In this document: positions 1 to 6,023 of the stretch, one piece after another
Position numbering within the stretch: position 1 is the stretch's first letter
How the letters are laid out: each line of letters starts with the position of its first letter
From: an uncultured Eubacteriales bacterium
Lineage (GTDB): Bacteria > Bacillota > Clostridia > Oscillospirales > CAG-272
Direction: 5' to 3'
Length of the DNA stretch: 6,868 bases
NCBI GenBank assembly: GCA_934462885.1
Contig: CAKSJC010000089.1
Location: 1-6,868, forward strand
Translations under genes and position numbers: made by a program
Notes under the pieces: model-generated
What the model was told of the DNA's origin: nothing
Database searches by the model: none
Seen by the model: only the letters and a program-made list of their open reading frames with translations

Positions 1-1547
1 GTGTTGCGGTTTATGTTCCCGTATGGCATCCCGAAAACTGTATCCAGTGTAATAACTGCGCGTTCGTATGCCCTCACGCCGCTATCCGTCCGTTCGCTAT
101 GACTGAAGAAGAAGCAGCTAAGGCTCCTGCAGCTACAAAGTTTACAGCTAAACCCGTTATTAAAACTAATTATAAATTTACAATGTCGGTATCTCCTCTT
201 GACTGTATGGGCTGTACCCTTTGCGTTAAGGCTTGTCCCGTTACGGCAAAGGCAGAAAAAGACGGCACAGACAAGAAAGCTATTGAAATGGTTCTTCAGG
301 AGACACAGCTCGATCAGCAGGCTCCTTTCGACTACGCAGTTAACAACGTTTCCGAAAAGCCCGAACTTATCAACGCTACCGTTAAAGGAAGCCAGTTCAA
401 ACAGCCTCTTCTTGAGTTCTCAGGCTCTTGTGCAGGTTGTGCCGAAACATCTTATGCACGTCTTATCACACAGCTCTTCGGTGAGAGAATGTACATCTCA
501 AACGCAACAGGTTGTTCTTCTATCTGGGGCGGTTCCGCACCTTCAACACCTTACACAGTAAACAACAAAACAGGTCACGGTCCCGCATGGGCTAACTCCC
601 TCTTCGAAGATAACGCCGAACACGGTCTCGGTATCTACCTCGGTCAGAAGACGATACGCAACAGACTCATCGCTAAAGTTGAAGAGATGATGGCGTCCGA
701 CAAGGCTTCCGATGAATTCAAGGCTGCCGCAAAAGCTTACCTTGATACAAAGAACGACGGAAAGGCAAATACTCCTGCAGCTGAAGCTCTCATCGTTGAG
801 CTTGAAAAAGCAGCTGCAGCAGGATGCCCAATTGCTCCCGAAATTCTTGCGGAAAAGACATACCTTGCTAAGAAGTCCGTATGGATCTTTGGAGGCGACG
901 GTTGGGCTTACGATATAGGATTCGGCGGTCTCGACCATGTTATTGCTTCCGGCGAGGATGTAAATATCATGGTATTCGATACTGAGGTTTACTCCAATAC
1001 AGGCGGACAGGCTTCCAAATCTTCTAACATTGGTCAGGTTGCTCAGTTTGCAGCGACCGGTAAAGCTATCGGTAAGAAAAATCTTGCCGAAATCGCTATG
1101 ACATACGGTTACGTTTACGTAGCTCAGGTAGCTATGGGTGCTGACATGAATCAGCTCTTAAAAGCTCTCACGGAAGCAGAAGCTTATAACGGTCCTTCTA
1201 TCGTTATAGGTTACGCTCCCTGCGAAATGCATGGTATTAAAGGCACGATGGCTAACTGCCAGCTTGAAATGAAGAAAGCAGTTGACGCAGGTTACTGGGA
1301 AATGTTCAGATTCAACCCTGCTCTTAAGGCTGAAGGAAAGAATCCTTTCACTCTTGACAGCAAGGCTCCCACCGCAAACTACATCGACTTCATCAAGAAC
1401 GAAAACAGATACAACCGCCTTGCTCAGGCTAACCCCGAACGTGCTGAAAAGCTCTTCAAGGAAGCTGAAGAAAACGCAAAGGCTAAGTACGAAAGACTCA
1501 CAAAGCTCACAAAGCTTTACGAAGAATCCTTAATCTTTCGCAAATAA
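1..1547 (+). CDS. nifJ: Pyruvate:ferredoxin (flavodoxin) oxidoreductase, C-terminal part (5' truncated by window)
   Basis: Cytoplasmic PFOR converts pyruvate plus CoA to acetyl-CoA and CO2, passing electrons to ferredoxin. The reading frame is open from base 3 (bases 1-2 belong to a split codon), so about 514 residues of a family usually near 1170-1180 are visible; the ATG at 99 is internal, not the start. In window residue numbers, the ferredoxin-like domain shows two 4Fe-4S motifs: C13/C16/C19/C23 (CIQCNNC...CP) and C68/C71/C74/C78 (CMGCTLC...CP). The thiamine diphosphate domain follows, with the proximal cluster cysteines expected for the family (CAGC at 143-146, ATGC ending at C171, APC at C406) and the cofactor motif GGDGWAYDIG from about 297, then DTEVYSNTGGQ. 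All key residues are present, so the visible part looks functional. Leucine codons are mostly CTT/CTC and lysine AAG is frequent, unlike the neighbouring minus-strand genes, which fits high expression. The gene ends in TAA just before a strong hairpin. Confidence 0.97.
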   Translation, partial: VAVYVPVWHPENCIQCNNCAFVCPHAAIRPFAMTEEEAAKAPAATKFTAKPVIKTNYKFTMSVSPLDCMGCTLCVKACPVTAKAEKDGTDKKAIEMVLQETQLDQQAPFDYAVNNVSEKPELINATVKGSQFKQPLLEFSGSCAGCAETSYARLITQLFGERMYISNATGCSSIWGGSAPSTPYTVNNKTGHGPAWANSLFEDNAEHGLGIYLGQKTIRNRLIAKVEEMMASDKASDEFKAAAKAYLDTKNDGKANTPAAEALIVELEKAAAAGCPIAPEILAEKTYLAKKSVWIFGGDGWAYDIGFGGLDHVIASGEDVNIMVFDTEVYSNTGGQASKSSNIGQVAQFAATGKAIGKKNLAEIAMTYGYVYVAQVAMGADMNQLLKALTEAEAYNGPSIVIGYAPCEMHGIKGTMANCQLEMKKAVDAGYWEMFRFNPALKAEGKNPFTLDSKAPTANYIDFIKNENRYNRLAQANPERAEKLFKEAEENAKAKYERLTKLTKLYEESLIFRK

Positions 1548-1562
1548 AACCGCACAACCAAC

Positions 1563-1610
1563 AATACAGCCCGATATGACAATTAATTGTCATATCGGGC
1601 TGTATTTTGT
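1563..1610 (+). terminator. Rho-independent terminator of PFOR gene, built on a 44-bp perfect palindrome
   Basis: Bases 1563-1606 form a perfect inverted repeat with 22-nt arms and no mismatch (AATACAGCCCGATATGAC... and its exact complement), centred between 1584 and 1585 on AATTAATT. An RNA hairpin would have about 20 bp of stem and a 4-nt loop, followed by a short T-rich stretch (TATTTTG). It lies 16 nt after the PFOR stop. The minus-strand side lacks a T-run beyond the stem, so it may also stop the converging SanA-like transcript but less well. The terminator role is inferred from position and structure. Confidence 0.75.
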
Positions 1611-1667
1611 CTATCACATATATATTCTTTCTGCGGTTGCTTTTTTTAAAATATTAAAAAGCGGTCA

Positions 1668-2342
1668 TTATCCCTCTGTTATATTTCCGTTATCCGCAAA
1701 AGAGATTTTCTCTCCGAGATATGCGGGAGCCGGCTTAATTATCGTGTACAAAAAGTCCTTTATTCTTGCGACAAATTCCCTTGTCTCGTAAACAGGCTGC
1801 CCACGATAAGGGCGAAGATCGGCTGATACTCCGTAAGCATCAATTCCTAAAGATTTCGCAATATAAAGCGATCTGTACAAATGATATTTTTGAGTTACAA
1901 TTATAACTTTTTTTGCTCCGAATATCTCTTTGGTACGGTAAACGGATTCATACGTCGAAAATCCCGCGTGATCAAGAAAGATTCTTTCTGACGGAATGTC
2001 GTTTTTCACGGCATAGTTTTTCATGGCTTCAACTTCGTTGTAATCCTCTCTTCCGTGGTCGCCGCTCATGAGGATGGTATTGACTTTACCGTTTTTGAAA
2101 ATATTTATTCCGACTTTCAGCCTATCTTCAAGCATATTTTTCGGAGTTCCGTCCGTATTGATTCCGGCGCCGAGTACAAGAATACAATCGGCTTCTTTCA
2201 GATAAGCCTCATCCACATTGAGAATTCTGCTTTTTACAGACAGGCATACATACATATTTATTAAAATCACCAGCAGCAACACAGCAACGCAGGTGAAAAA
2301 AAGCGCTTTAATTATTTTTTTCAGTCTTGTTCTTTTCATCAT
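1668..2342 (-). CDS. SanA/YdcF-like DUF218 membrane protein
   Basis: This 224-residue protein has a basic N-terminus and one membrane segment at about residues 11-33, followed by a DUF218 domain that should lie outside the cytoplasm. Family motifs in order are ILVLGAGI (54-61), MLEDRL (70-75), GKVNTILMSGDHG (85-97), YNEVEAM (101-107), LDHAGFSTYES (123-133) and TQKYHLYRSLYIA (150-162). The layout matches E. coli SanA, a similarly sized inner-membrane protein linked to envelope barrier function and vancomycin exclusion; the biochemical activity of the family is not settled. The start is an ATG pair at 2342 and 2339, lying inside the 3' end of the upstream DUF4349 gene (35-nt overlap from the first ATG). 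The nearest Shine-Dalgarno-like AAAGGA (2358-2363) is 15 nt away, which is long, so translational coupling to the upstream gene is likely. No sign of damage. I leave the symbol blank because sanA and ydcF paralogues are hard to separate by eye. Confidence 0.88.
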   Translation of the reverse strand: MMKRTRLKKIIKALFFTCVAVLLLVILINMYVCLSVKSRILNVDEAYLKEADCILVLGAGINTDGTPKNMLEDRLKVGINIFKNGKVNTILMSGDHGREDYNEVEAMKNYAVKNDIPSERIFLDHAGFSTYESVYRTKEIFGAKKVIIVTQKYHLYRSLYIAKSLGIDAYGVSADLRPYRGQPVYETREFVARIKDFLYTIIKPAPAYLGEKISFADNGNITEG

Positions 2343-3321
2343 TTATTATTTTAGCAATCCTTTCAGCGTTTTTGCGTTGTTTTCTTTTTTTCGTGCTTTT
2401 AATTATCACTTTAATAATTATAACTATAAGAACAATTACAACAGCCCAAATAACAATGTAAGGAAGAGATACGATAAACCATACCGAGAAATCGGTAAAC
2501 CCTTCGGCTATGTCTTCAAATGTCTCGGACAGACCGTTTTTTACTTTCTCGCCGAAGTTCATTGTCTCCTGAGGCGGAACAACTTTTTTTACTTCTGAAA
2601 CAGAAATTCTGACCGTGCAGTAAGATATAAGATCGTCGTATTTCCTTAACTGCGATTGATAACTCTCAATCTCGTACGTTACTTCTGATATTCTTGCCTG
2701 AAGAGTTATGACATCGTCAAGAGATTCCGCTTTTTCGAGTATATCAATAAGCGCGTCATACTCTGTTCTAAGTGACTTAAGCCTGCTTTCCGTGTCGACG
2801 TAACTCATAGTAACATCTTCTGCGTTCTCCGACTTACTCGTCACGTTCCCTATACCGGACGCAGAATTCATAAAAGAGTCATAATTCTTTTCCGGAACAC
2901 GAACGGTATATTCTGAATTTCTTCTGCTGTATGAATTATAGCTGTCACCGCCGTAACTGTATGAAGATTCTATATATCCGCCATATGCAGATATACACTG
3001 TGCAAGAGACACTGTAAATTCATCGTATGTTTCGGTTTCAAAAGATATGCTTGCTGTCTTGATTATCTTCCTGTCCGAAAGATCATTTAAGGAGCTGTCT
3101 CCTGAAGTATTTGATGTGATATCTCCGAAATTTCCCGTTTCAGAGTTCATGAAACGTTCTGATTCTTCCGCTTTATCCATATCATTTCCATACTCGTAGA
3201 ATTTTGTATCGAAATATCCGTTGTCGTAAGAAGAATCAGACATCACTGAATTCTTGGAACAAGAAACAAGCTGAAAACACAAAAGCGCTCCGAAGAATAA
3301 TGCGGCAATTTTTTTATTCAT
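2308..3321 (-). CDS. DUF4349 domain lipoprotein with C-terminal membrane anchor
   Basis: The 337-residue protein starts with a lipoprotein signal peptide: MNKK, a hydrophobic stretch, then the lipobox LVSC with C21 as the predicted lipidated residue. A Ser/Asn/Asp-rich linker (about 22-82) leads to a DUF4349 domain at about 84-245, recognised by DRKIIKTASISFET, the GGYIESS segment (114-120), YTVRVPEKNYDSF (138-150), GNVTSKSENAEDVT (158-171) and a helical, probably coiled-coil section (about 175-235) ending in TVRISVSEV. A transmembrane helix follows at about 279-305, then a very basic cytoplasmic tail (KSTKKRKQRKNAER). The central domain should therefore be extracytoplasmic and tethered at both ends. 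Function is unknown for the family; an envelope role is inference. The start is well supported by AAGGAG with a 7-nt spacer. It is the first gene of a two-gene minus-strand unit with the SanA-like gene, whose start lies within its last codons. Confidence 0.9.
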   Translation of the reverse strand: MNKKIAALFFGALLCFQLVSCSKNSVMSDSSYDNGYFDTKFYEYGNDMDKAEESERFMNSETGNFGDITSNTSGDSSLNDLSDRKIIKTASISFETETYDEFTVSLAQCISAYGGYIESSYSYGGDSYNSYSRRNSEYTVRVPEKNYDSFMNSASGIGNVTSKSENAEDVTMSYVDTESRLKSLRTEYDALIDILEKAESLDDVITLQARISEVTYEIESYQSQLRKYDDLISYCTVRISVSEVKKVVPPQETMNFGEKVKNGLSETFEDIAEGFTDFSVWFIVSLPYIVIWAVVIVLIVIIIKVIIKSTKKRKQRKNAERIAKIINDEKNKTEKNN

Positions 3322-3376
3322 TTTCGTTCTCCTTAAAATAAAAAATATAAAATTTGTTAATTAGACGCGTGTTCAT
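3314..3376 (-). CDS. Possible 20-codon leader ORF upstream of the DUF4349 gene
   Basis: On the minus strand an ATG at 3376 opens a 20-codon frame (begins MNTRLINKF, rich in Phe, Tyr, Lys, Asn and Glu) that ends with TAA at 3314-3316, five bases beyond the DUF4349 start ATG in a different frame. A GAGGA sequence lies 10 nt before the ATG. The AAGGAG ribosome binding site of DUF4349 falls inside this frame, so a ribosome translating it would cover that site. I see no homology and no run of a single amino acid that would suggest classic attenuation. In such AT-rich DNA a frame this short may be chance. Confidence 0.25.
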   Translation of the reverse strand: MNTRLINKFYIFYFKENENE

Positions 3377-3514
3377 CACTTTTTGTTCCTCAAAACCTAT
3401 TCCTTTCGATATTTATACAACAAATCAATATAAAAATACGTTGATATATCACCATTAAAACAACTTCATATGAGCAAAAAAATCAGGTAAATTACATCTA
3501 TTCTCTTTTGATGA

Positions 3515-3543
3515 TTGACTTTAGCGGTATTTTGAGTTATAAT
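3515..3543 (+). promoter_or_regulatory. Sigma-70/SigA-type promoter of serC-serA
   Basis: TTGACT (3515-3520) and TATAAT (3538-3543) are separated by exactly 17 bp, matching the housekeeping consensus at 11 of 12 positions. Transcription would begin near 3550, leaving a leader of about 73 nt before the serC ATG. The strength suggests constitutive or repressor-controlled expression; no clear operator or attenuator is visible. Confidence 0.8.
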
Positions 3544-3609
3544 TAAACGTAACAGTATCTAATTTTTAAATGCATCATCGCTACAACATTCGATCACCAA
3601 AAAATGTAC

Positions 3610-3614
3610 AGGAG
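3610..3614 (+). promoter_or_regulatory. Ribosome binding site of serC
   Basis: AGGAG lies 8 nt before the ATG at 3623 and fixes the serC start. The N-terminus it predicts, MNRVYNFSAGPSMLP, is the typical phosphoserine aminotransferase beginning. Confidence 0.85.
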
Positions 3615-3622
3615 AAATTTTT

Positions 3623-4705
3623 ATGAACAGAGTCTATAACTTCTCGGCCGGACCTTCGATGCTTCCTTTGGGAGTATTAAAAAAAGCTGCGTCCGAACTT
3701 GTTAATTACGAATCAGCAGGAATGTCTGTAATGGAAATGAGCCACAGATCACCTGAATATGATGCTATTATCAAAAAGGCTGAGGCCGATTTACGCAAGA
3801 TAATGAATATTCCCGACAATTATAAAGTTCTTTTCCTTCAGGGCGGAGCCTCTACTCAGTTTGCGGCTATTCCGCTAAACCTTATGAAAACCGGAAAAGC
3901 CGACTACATCCTTTCCGGTCAGTTCTCAACTAAGGCATATAAGGAAGCTCTTAAATATGGCGACGCAGTTGCGGTTGCTTCTTCAAAAGACGTAAATTAT
4001 GTTCATGTACCTGTTACAACACGTGAATCTTTTAGATCTGATGCAGATTACGTGCATATTTGTTTCAACAATACTATTTACGGAACAAAGTATAATTATA
4101 TTCCGGATACAGGCGATATTCCGCTTGTTGCAGATATGTCGTCATGCATACTTTCCGAACCTGTCGACGTAACAAAGTTCGGCGTTATCTACGCAGGCGC
4201 ACAGAAAAATATGGCTCCTGCCGGTCTTACCGTCGTTATCGTGCGTGAGGATCTGCTTGGGAACGCTCGTCCCGAAACGCCGTCTATGCTTGACTGGAAG
4301 CTTATGGCTGATAACGATTCAATGTACAATACCCCTCCGTGCTACTCTATCTATATGGCAGGGCTCGTTTACGAGTGGATACTTGAATCGGGAGGACTGG
4401 AAAAGATCAAAGAGCTTAACTACAAAAAAGCCGACCTGCTTTATGGTTATCTCGATTCCCAGGATTACTATATTGCTCCTGTCGAAAAAGAATGCCGTTC
4501 AATTATGAACGTTACTTTCGTTACAGGTAACGAAGAGCTTGACAAGAAGTTTGCAAAAGAAGCTTCGGCAGCCGGGCTTAAAAATCTTAAAGGTCACAGA
4601 TCGGTCGGCGGCATGAGAGCTTCTATATACAACGCTATGCCATACGAAGGAGTAGCCAAACTTATTACATTCATGAAAGACTTCGCTGAAAAGAACCCTA
4701 AATAA
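3623..4705 (+). CDS. serC: Phosphoserine aminotransferase
   Basis: SerC is a cytoplasmic PLP enzyme that transfers the amino group of glutamate to 3-phosphohydroxypyruvate, giving O-phosphoserine in the second step of serine synthesis. The same enzyme type can also serve pyridoxine synthesis in some bacteria. At 360 residues it is full length. Visible motifs: FSAGPSMLP (7-15), MSHRSPEY with H41/R42 at the substrate site (39-46), QGGAS phosphate-binding loop (73-77), VADMSS with D171 facing the PLP ring nitrogen, AGAQKNMAPAG with the Schiff-base lysine K195, NTPP (236-239) and GHRSVGGMRASIYNAMP (324-340). One difference from E. coli is F101 (GQFS) where E. coli has the PLP-stacking Trp (GYW); an aromatic ring is kept. 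It is first in an operon with serA 24 nt downstream, behind a near-consensus promoter. Identification is secure. Confidence 0.97.
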   Translation: MNRVYNFSAGPSMLPLGVLKKAASELVNYESAGMSVMEMSHRSPEYDAIIKKAEADLRKIMNIPDNYKVLFLQGGASTQFAAIPLNLMKTGKADYILSGQFSTKAYKEALKYGDAVAVASSKDVNYVHVPVTTRESFRSDADYVHICFNNTIYGTKYNYIPDTGDIPLVADMSSCILSEPVDVTKFGVIYAGAQKNMAPAGLTVVIVREDLLGNARPETPSMLDWKLMADNDSMYNTPPCYSIYMAGLVYEWILESGGLEKIKELNYKKADLLYGYLDSQDYYIAPVEKECRSIMNVTFVTGNEELDKKFAKEASAAGLKNLKGHRSVGGMRASIYNAMPYEGVAKLITFMKDFAEKNPK

Positions 4706-4729
4706 TTTTTCAAGAGGCACGGAAATATA

Positions 4730-5887
4730 ATGAAAAAAATTAAACTTTTAAATAAAATTGCGCCTGTCGGTATAAATCAATTCAACAAAGATGAGTATGA
4801 AATCTCCACATCATTTGAAGCTCCGGACGCCATTATGGTACGCTCCGCCTCCATGCATGATATGGAATTTAACAAAAACCTTTTTGCTATCGCACGCGCG
4901 GGAGCAGGTGTCAATAATATTCCCGTAGACGAGTGTGCAAAAAAAGGAATAGTCGTTTTTAATACACCCGGAGCTAACGCAAACGGAGTTAAAGAGCTTA
5001 CGCTTGCCGCCCTGTTTCTTGCTTCAAGAAATATTGTCGGAGGAATAAACTGGGCTTCAACGCTTACCGAAGATGTTGCCAAGTCCGTAGAAGCCGGCAA
5101 AAGCGCTTACGCCGGATGCGAAATTGAGGGGAAAACCCTCGGCGTCATAGGTCTCGGCGCTATCGGCGGCATGGTTGCCAATGCCGCTCGTGCAATCGGA
5201 ATGAACGTTATCGGCTACGACCCGTTTATCACCGTAGAAGCCGCTTGGAGTCTTTCACGTTCAATTAAGAAAGCCTCTTCCTTTGACGAAATCTTCAAGG
5301 AAGCAGATTATATCACTCTTCATGTGCCCGCTACAAAAGATACGAAGAACATGATCAACTCAGGCTCTATCGCCATCATGAAGCAGGGCGTTAAAATAAT
5401 CAACCTTGCTCGTGCCGATCTGGTATGTGCGGCTGATCTTAAAGACGCTTTGACTGACGGCCATGTATCATCATATGTAACCGACTTCCCGACCGAAGAA
5501 GTAATAAATGTTCCCGGCATAATTGCTATTCCTCATCTCGGTGCGTCTACAATTGAGTCTGAGGATAACTGTGCTGTTATGGCGGCAAAAGAAATCATAA
5601 ACTTCCTCGAAAACGGAAACATAAGAAACAGCGTTAATTATCCGAATATCGAAATGCAGAAAACTGACGCTTCCCGTCTTGTAATTCTGCACAAGAATAT
5701 TCCGAATATGATCTCGCATATTTCCACGACACTTTCAAATCAGAATATAAACATCGAAAACTTGGCAAACCGTTCAAAGAACGATTATGCATGTACTCTT
5801 GTTGACACTTACGCCAATATCACAGACGAGCTTATTTCTGCTATCGAAAATATGGACGGTATTATCCGAGTAATAAGAATTGCATAA
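4730..5887 (+). CDS. serA: D-3-phosphoglycerate dehydrogenase with C-terminal ACT domain
   Basis: SerA oxidises 3-phosphoglycerate to 3-phosphohydroxypyruvate with NAD+, the first committed step of serine synthesis and source of the SerC substrate. The protein has 385 residues, the compact form with one ACT domain. Motifs: MVRSASMHDME (36-46), IARAGAGVNNIPVDEC (54-69), FNTPGANANGVKEL (77-90), the Rossmann loop GLGAIGG (141-147) and YDPF (163-166). Catalytic candidates are R228 in NLARAD, E256 in DFPTE and H269 in IPHLGAST. An ACT domain covers about 315-385 (VILHKNIPNMISHIS, then NIENLANRSKNDYACTLVD) and probably gives serine feedback control. The usual ARG motif after the active-site region reads ARA here (A229 for Gly). 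Start: ATG 4730 with AAGAGG (4712-4717) 12 nt upstream, a somewhat long spacing. The 24-nt gap from serC means co-transcription. Confidence 0.95.
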   Translation: MKKIKLLNKIAPVGINQFNKDEYEISTSFEAPDAIMVRSASMHDMEFNKNLFAIARAGAGVNNIPVDECAKKGIVVFNTPGANANGVKELTLAALFLASRNIVGGINWASTLTEDVAKSVEAGKSAYAGCEIEGKTLGVIGLGAIGGMVANAARAIGMNVIGYDPFITVEAAWSLSRSIKKASSFDEIFKEADYITLHVPATKDTKNMINSGSIAIMKQGVKIINLARADLVCAADLKDALTDGHVSSYVTDFPTEEVINVPGIIAIPHLGASTIESEDNCAVMAAKEIINFLENGNIRNSVNYPNIEMQKTDASRLVILHKNIPNMISHISTTLSNQNINIENLANRSKNDYACTLVDTYANITDELISAIENMDGIIRVIRIA

Positions 5888-5910
5888 GCTTGTGATTTGT
5901 TAATTAGATT

Positions 5911-5950
5911 AAAAAAGCGTTTGACGCATCAATGCGTCAAACGCTTTTTA
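5911..5950. terminator. Bidirectional Rho-independent terminator between serA and the DUF1015 gene
   Basis: Bases 5912-5949 form a perfect 18-bp inverted repeat around CA (AAAAAGCGTTTGACGCAT and its complement). The core is GC-containing, with an A-run on the left and a T-run on the right, so RNA from either strand yields a stem ending in U residues. It lies 23 nt after the serA stop and about 74 nt beyond the stop of the converging DUF1015 gene, so it can end both transcripts. Confidence 0.9.
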
Positions 5951-6023
5951 TGTAAGCTTTAATATACCTTTTTATAATAAAGCCGACGCCTCATCATTCA
6001 AAAAGAATCAAGTTTTAAGTTTT

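Larger units (their letters stand above)
3322..3622. other. Divergent intergenic region between the DUF4349 unit and serCA
   Basis: These 301 bases are strongly AT-rich. They hold the serC promoter and leader on the plus strand and the upstream region of the DUF4349 unit on the minus strand. For the minus strand, a TATAAA at 3412-3417 could be a -10 box, giving a start near 3405 just ahead of the leader ORF, but no good -35 hexamer stands at the usual distance, so I do not list it separately. A 10-bp palindrome TGATATATCA at 3442-3451 is the only other symmetric element; it is too AT-rich and short to call an operator. I recognise no riboswitch or T-box. Confidence 0.7.

Noticed and set aside
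543..938. Minus-strand ORF of 131 aa antisense to PFOR
   Set aside because: Lies wholly inside the well-supported PFOR gene on the other strand; no recognisable domain and no good ribosome binding site noted.
99..1547. PFOR gene starting at the ATG at 99
   Set aside because: Upstream in-frame codons encode the first 4Fe-4S motif of the ferredoxin domain, so the gene begins left of the window.
1639..1662. GCTTTTT...AAAAAGC inverted repeat just downstream of the SanA-like gene
   Set aside because: Stem is almost all A/T with no T-run after it, so it is unlikely to act as a terminator by itself.
1576..1791. Plus-strand ORF of 71 aa
   Set aside because: Begins inside the terminator palindrome and overlaps the SanA-like gene antisense; no family features.
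2218..2598. Plus-strand ORF of 126 aa antisense to the DUF4349/SanA-like overlap
   Set aside because: Phe/Tyr/Asn-rich shadow translation of AT-rich coding sequence; the minus-strand genes explain the region.
3442..3451. TGATATATCA palindrome as an operator
   Set aside because: Ten bases of A/T-rich symmetry are expected by chance in this spacer, and no second copy was seen.
3544..3622. Riboswitch or attenuator in the serC leader
   Set aside because: Only about 73 nt, with nothing better than a weak 5-bp ACATT/AATGT stem; no T-box, serine leader peptide or terminator hairpin seen.
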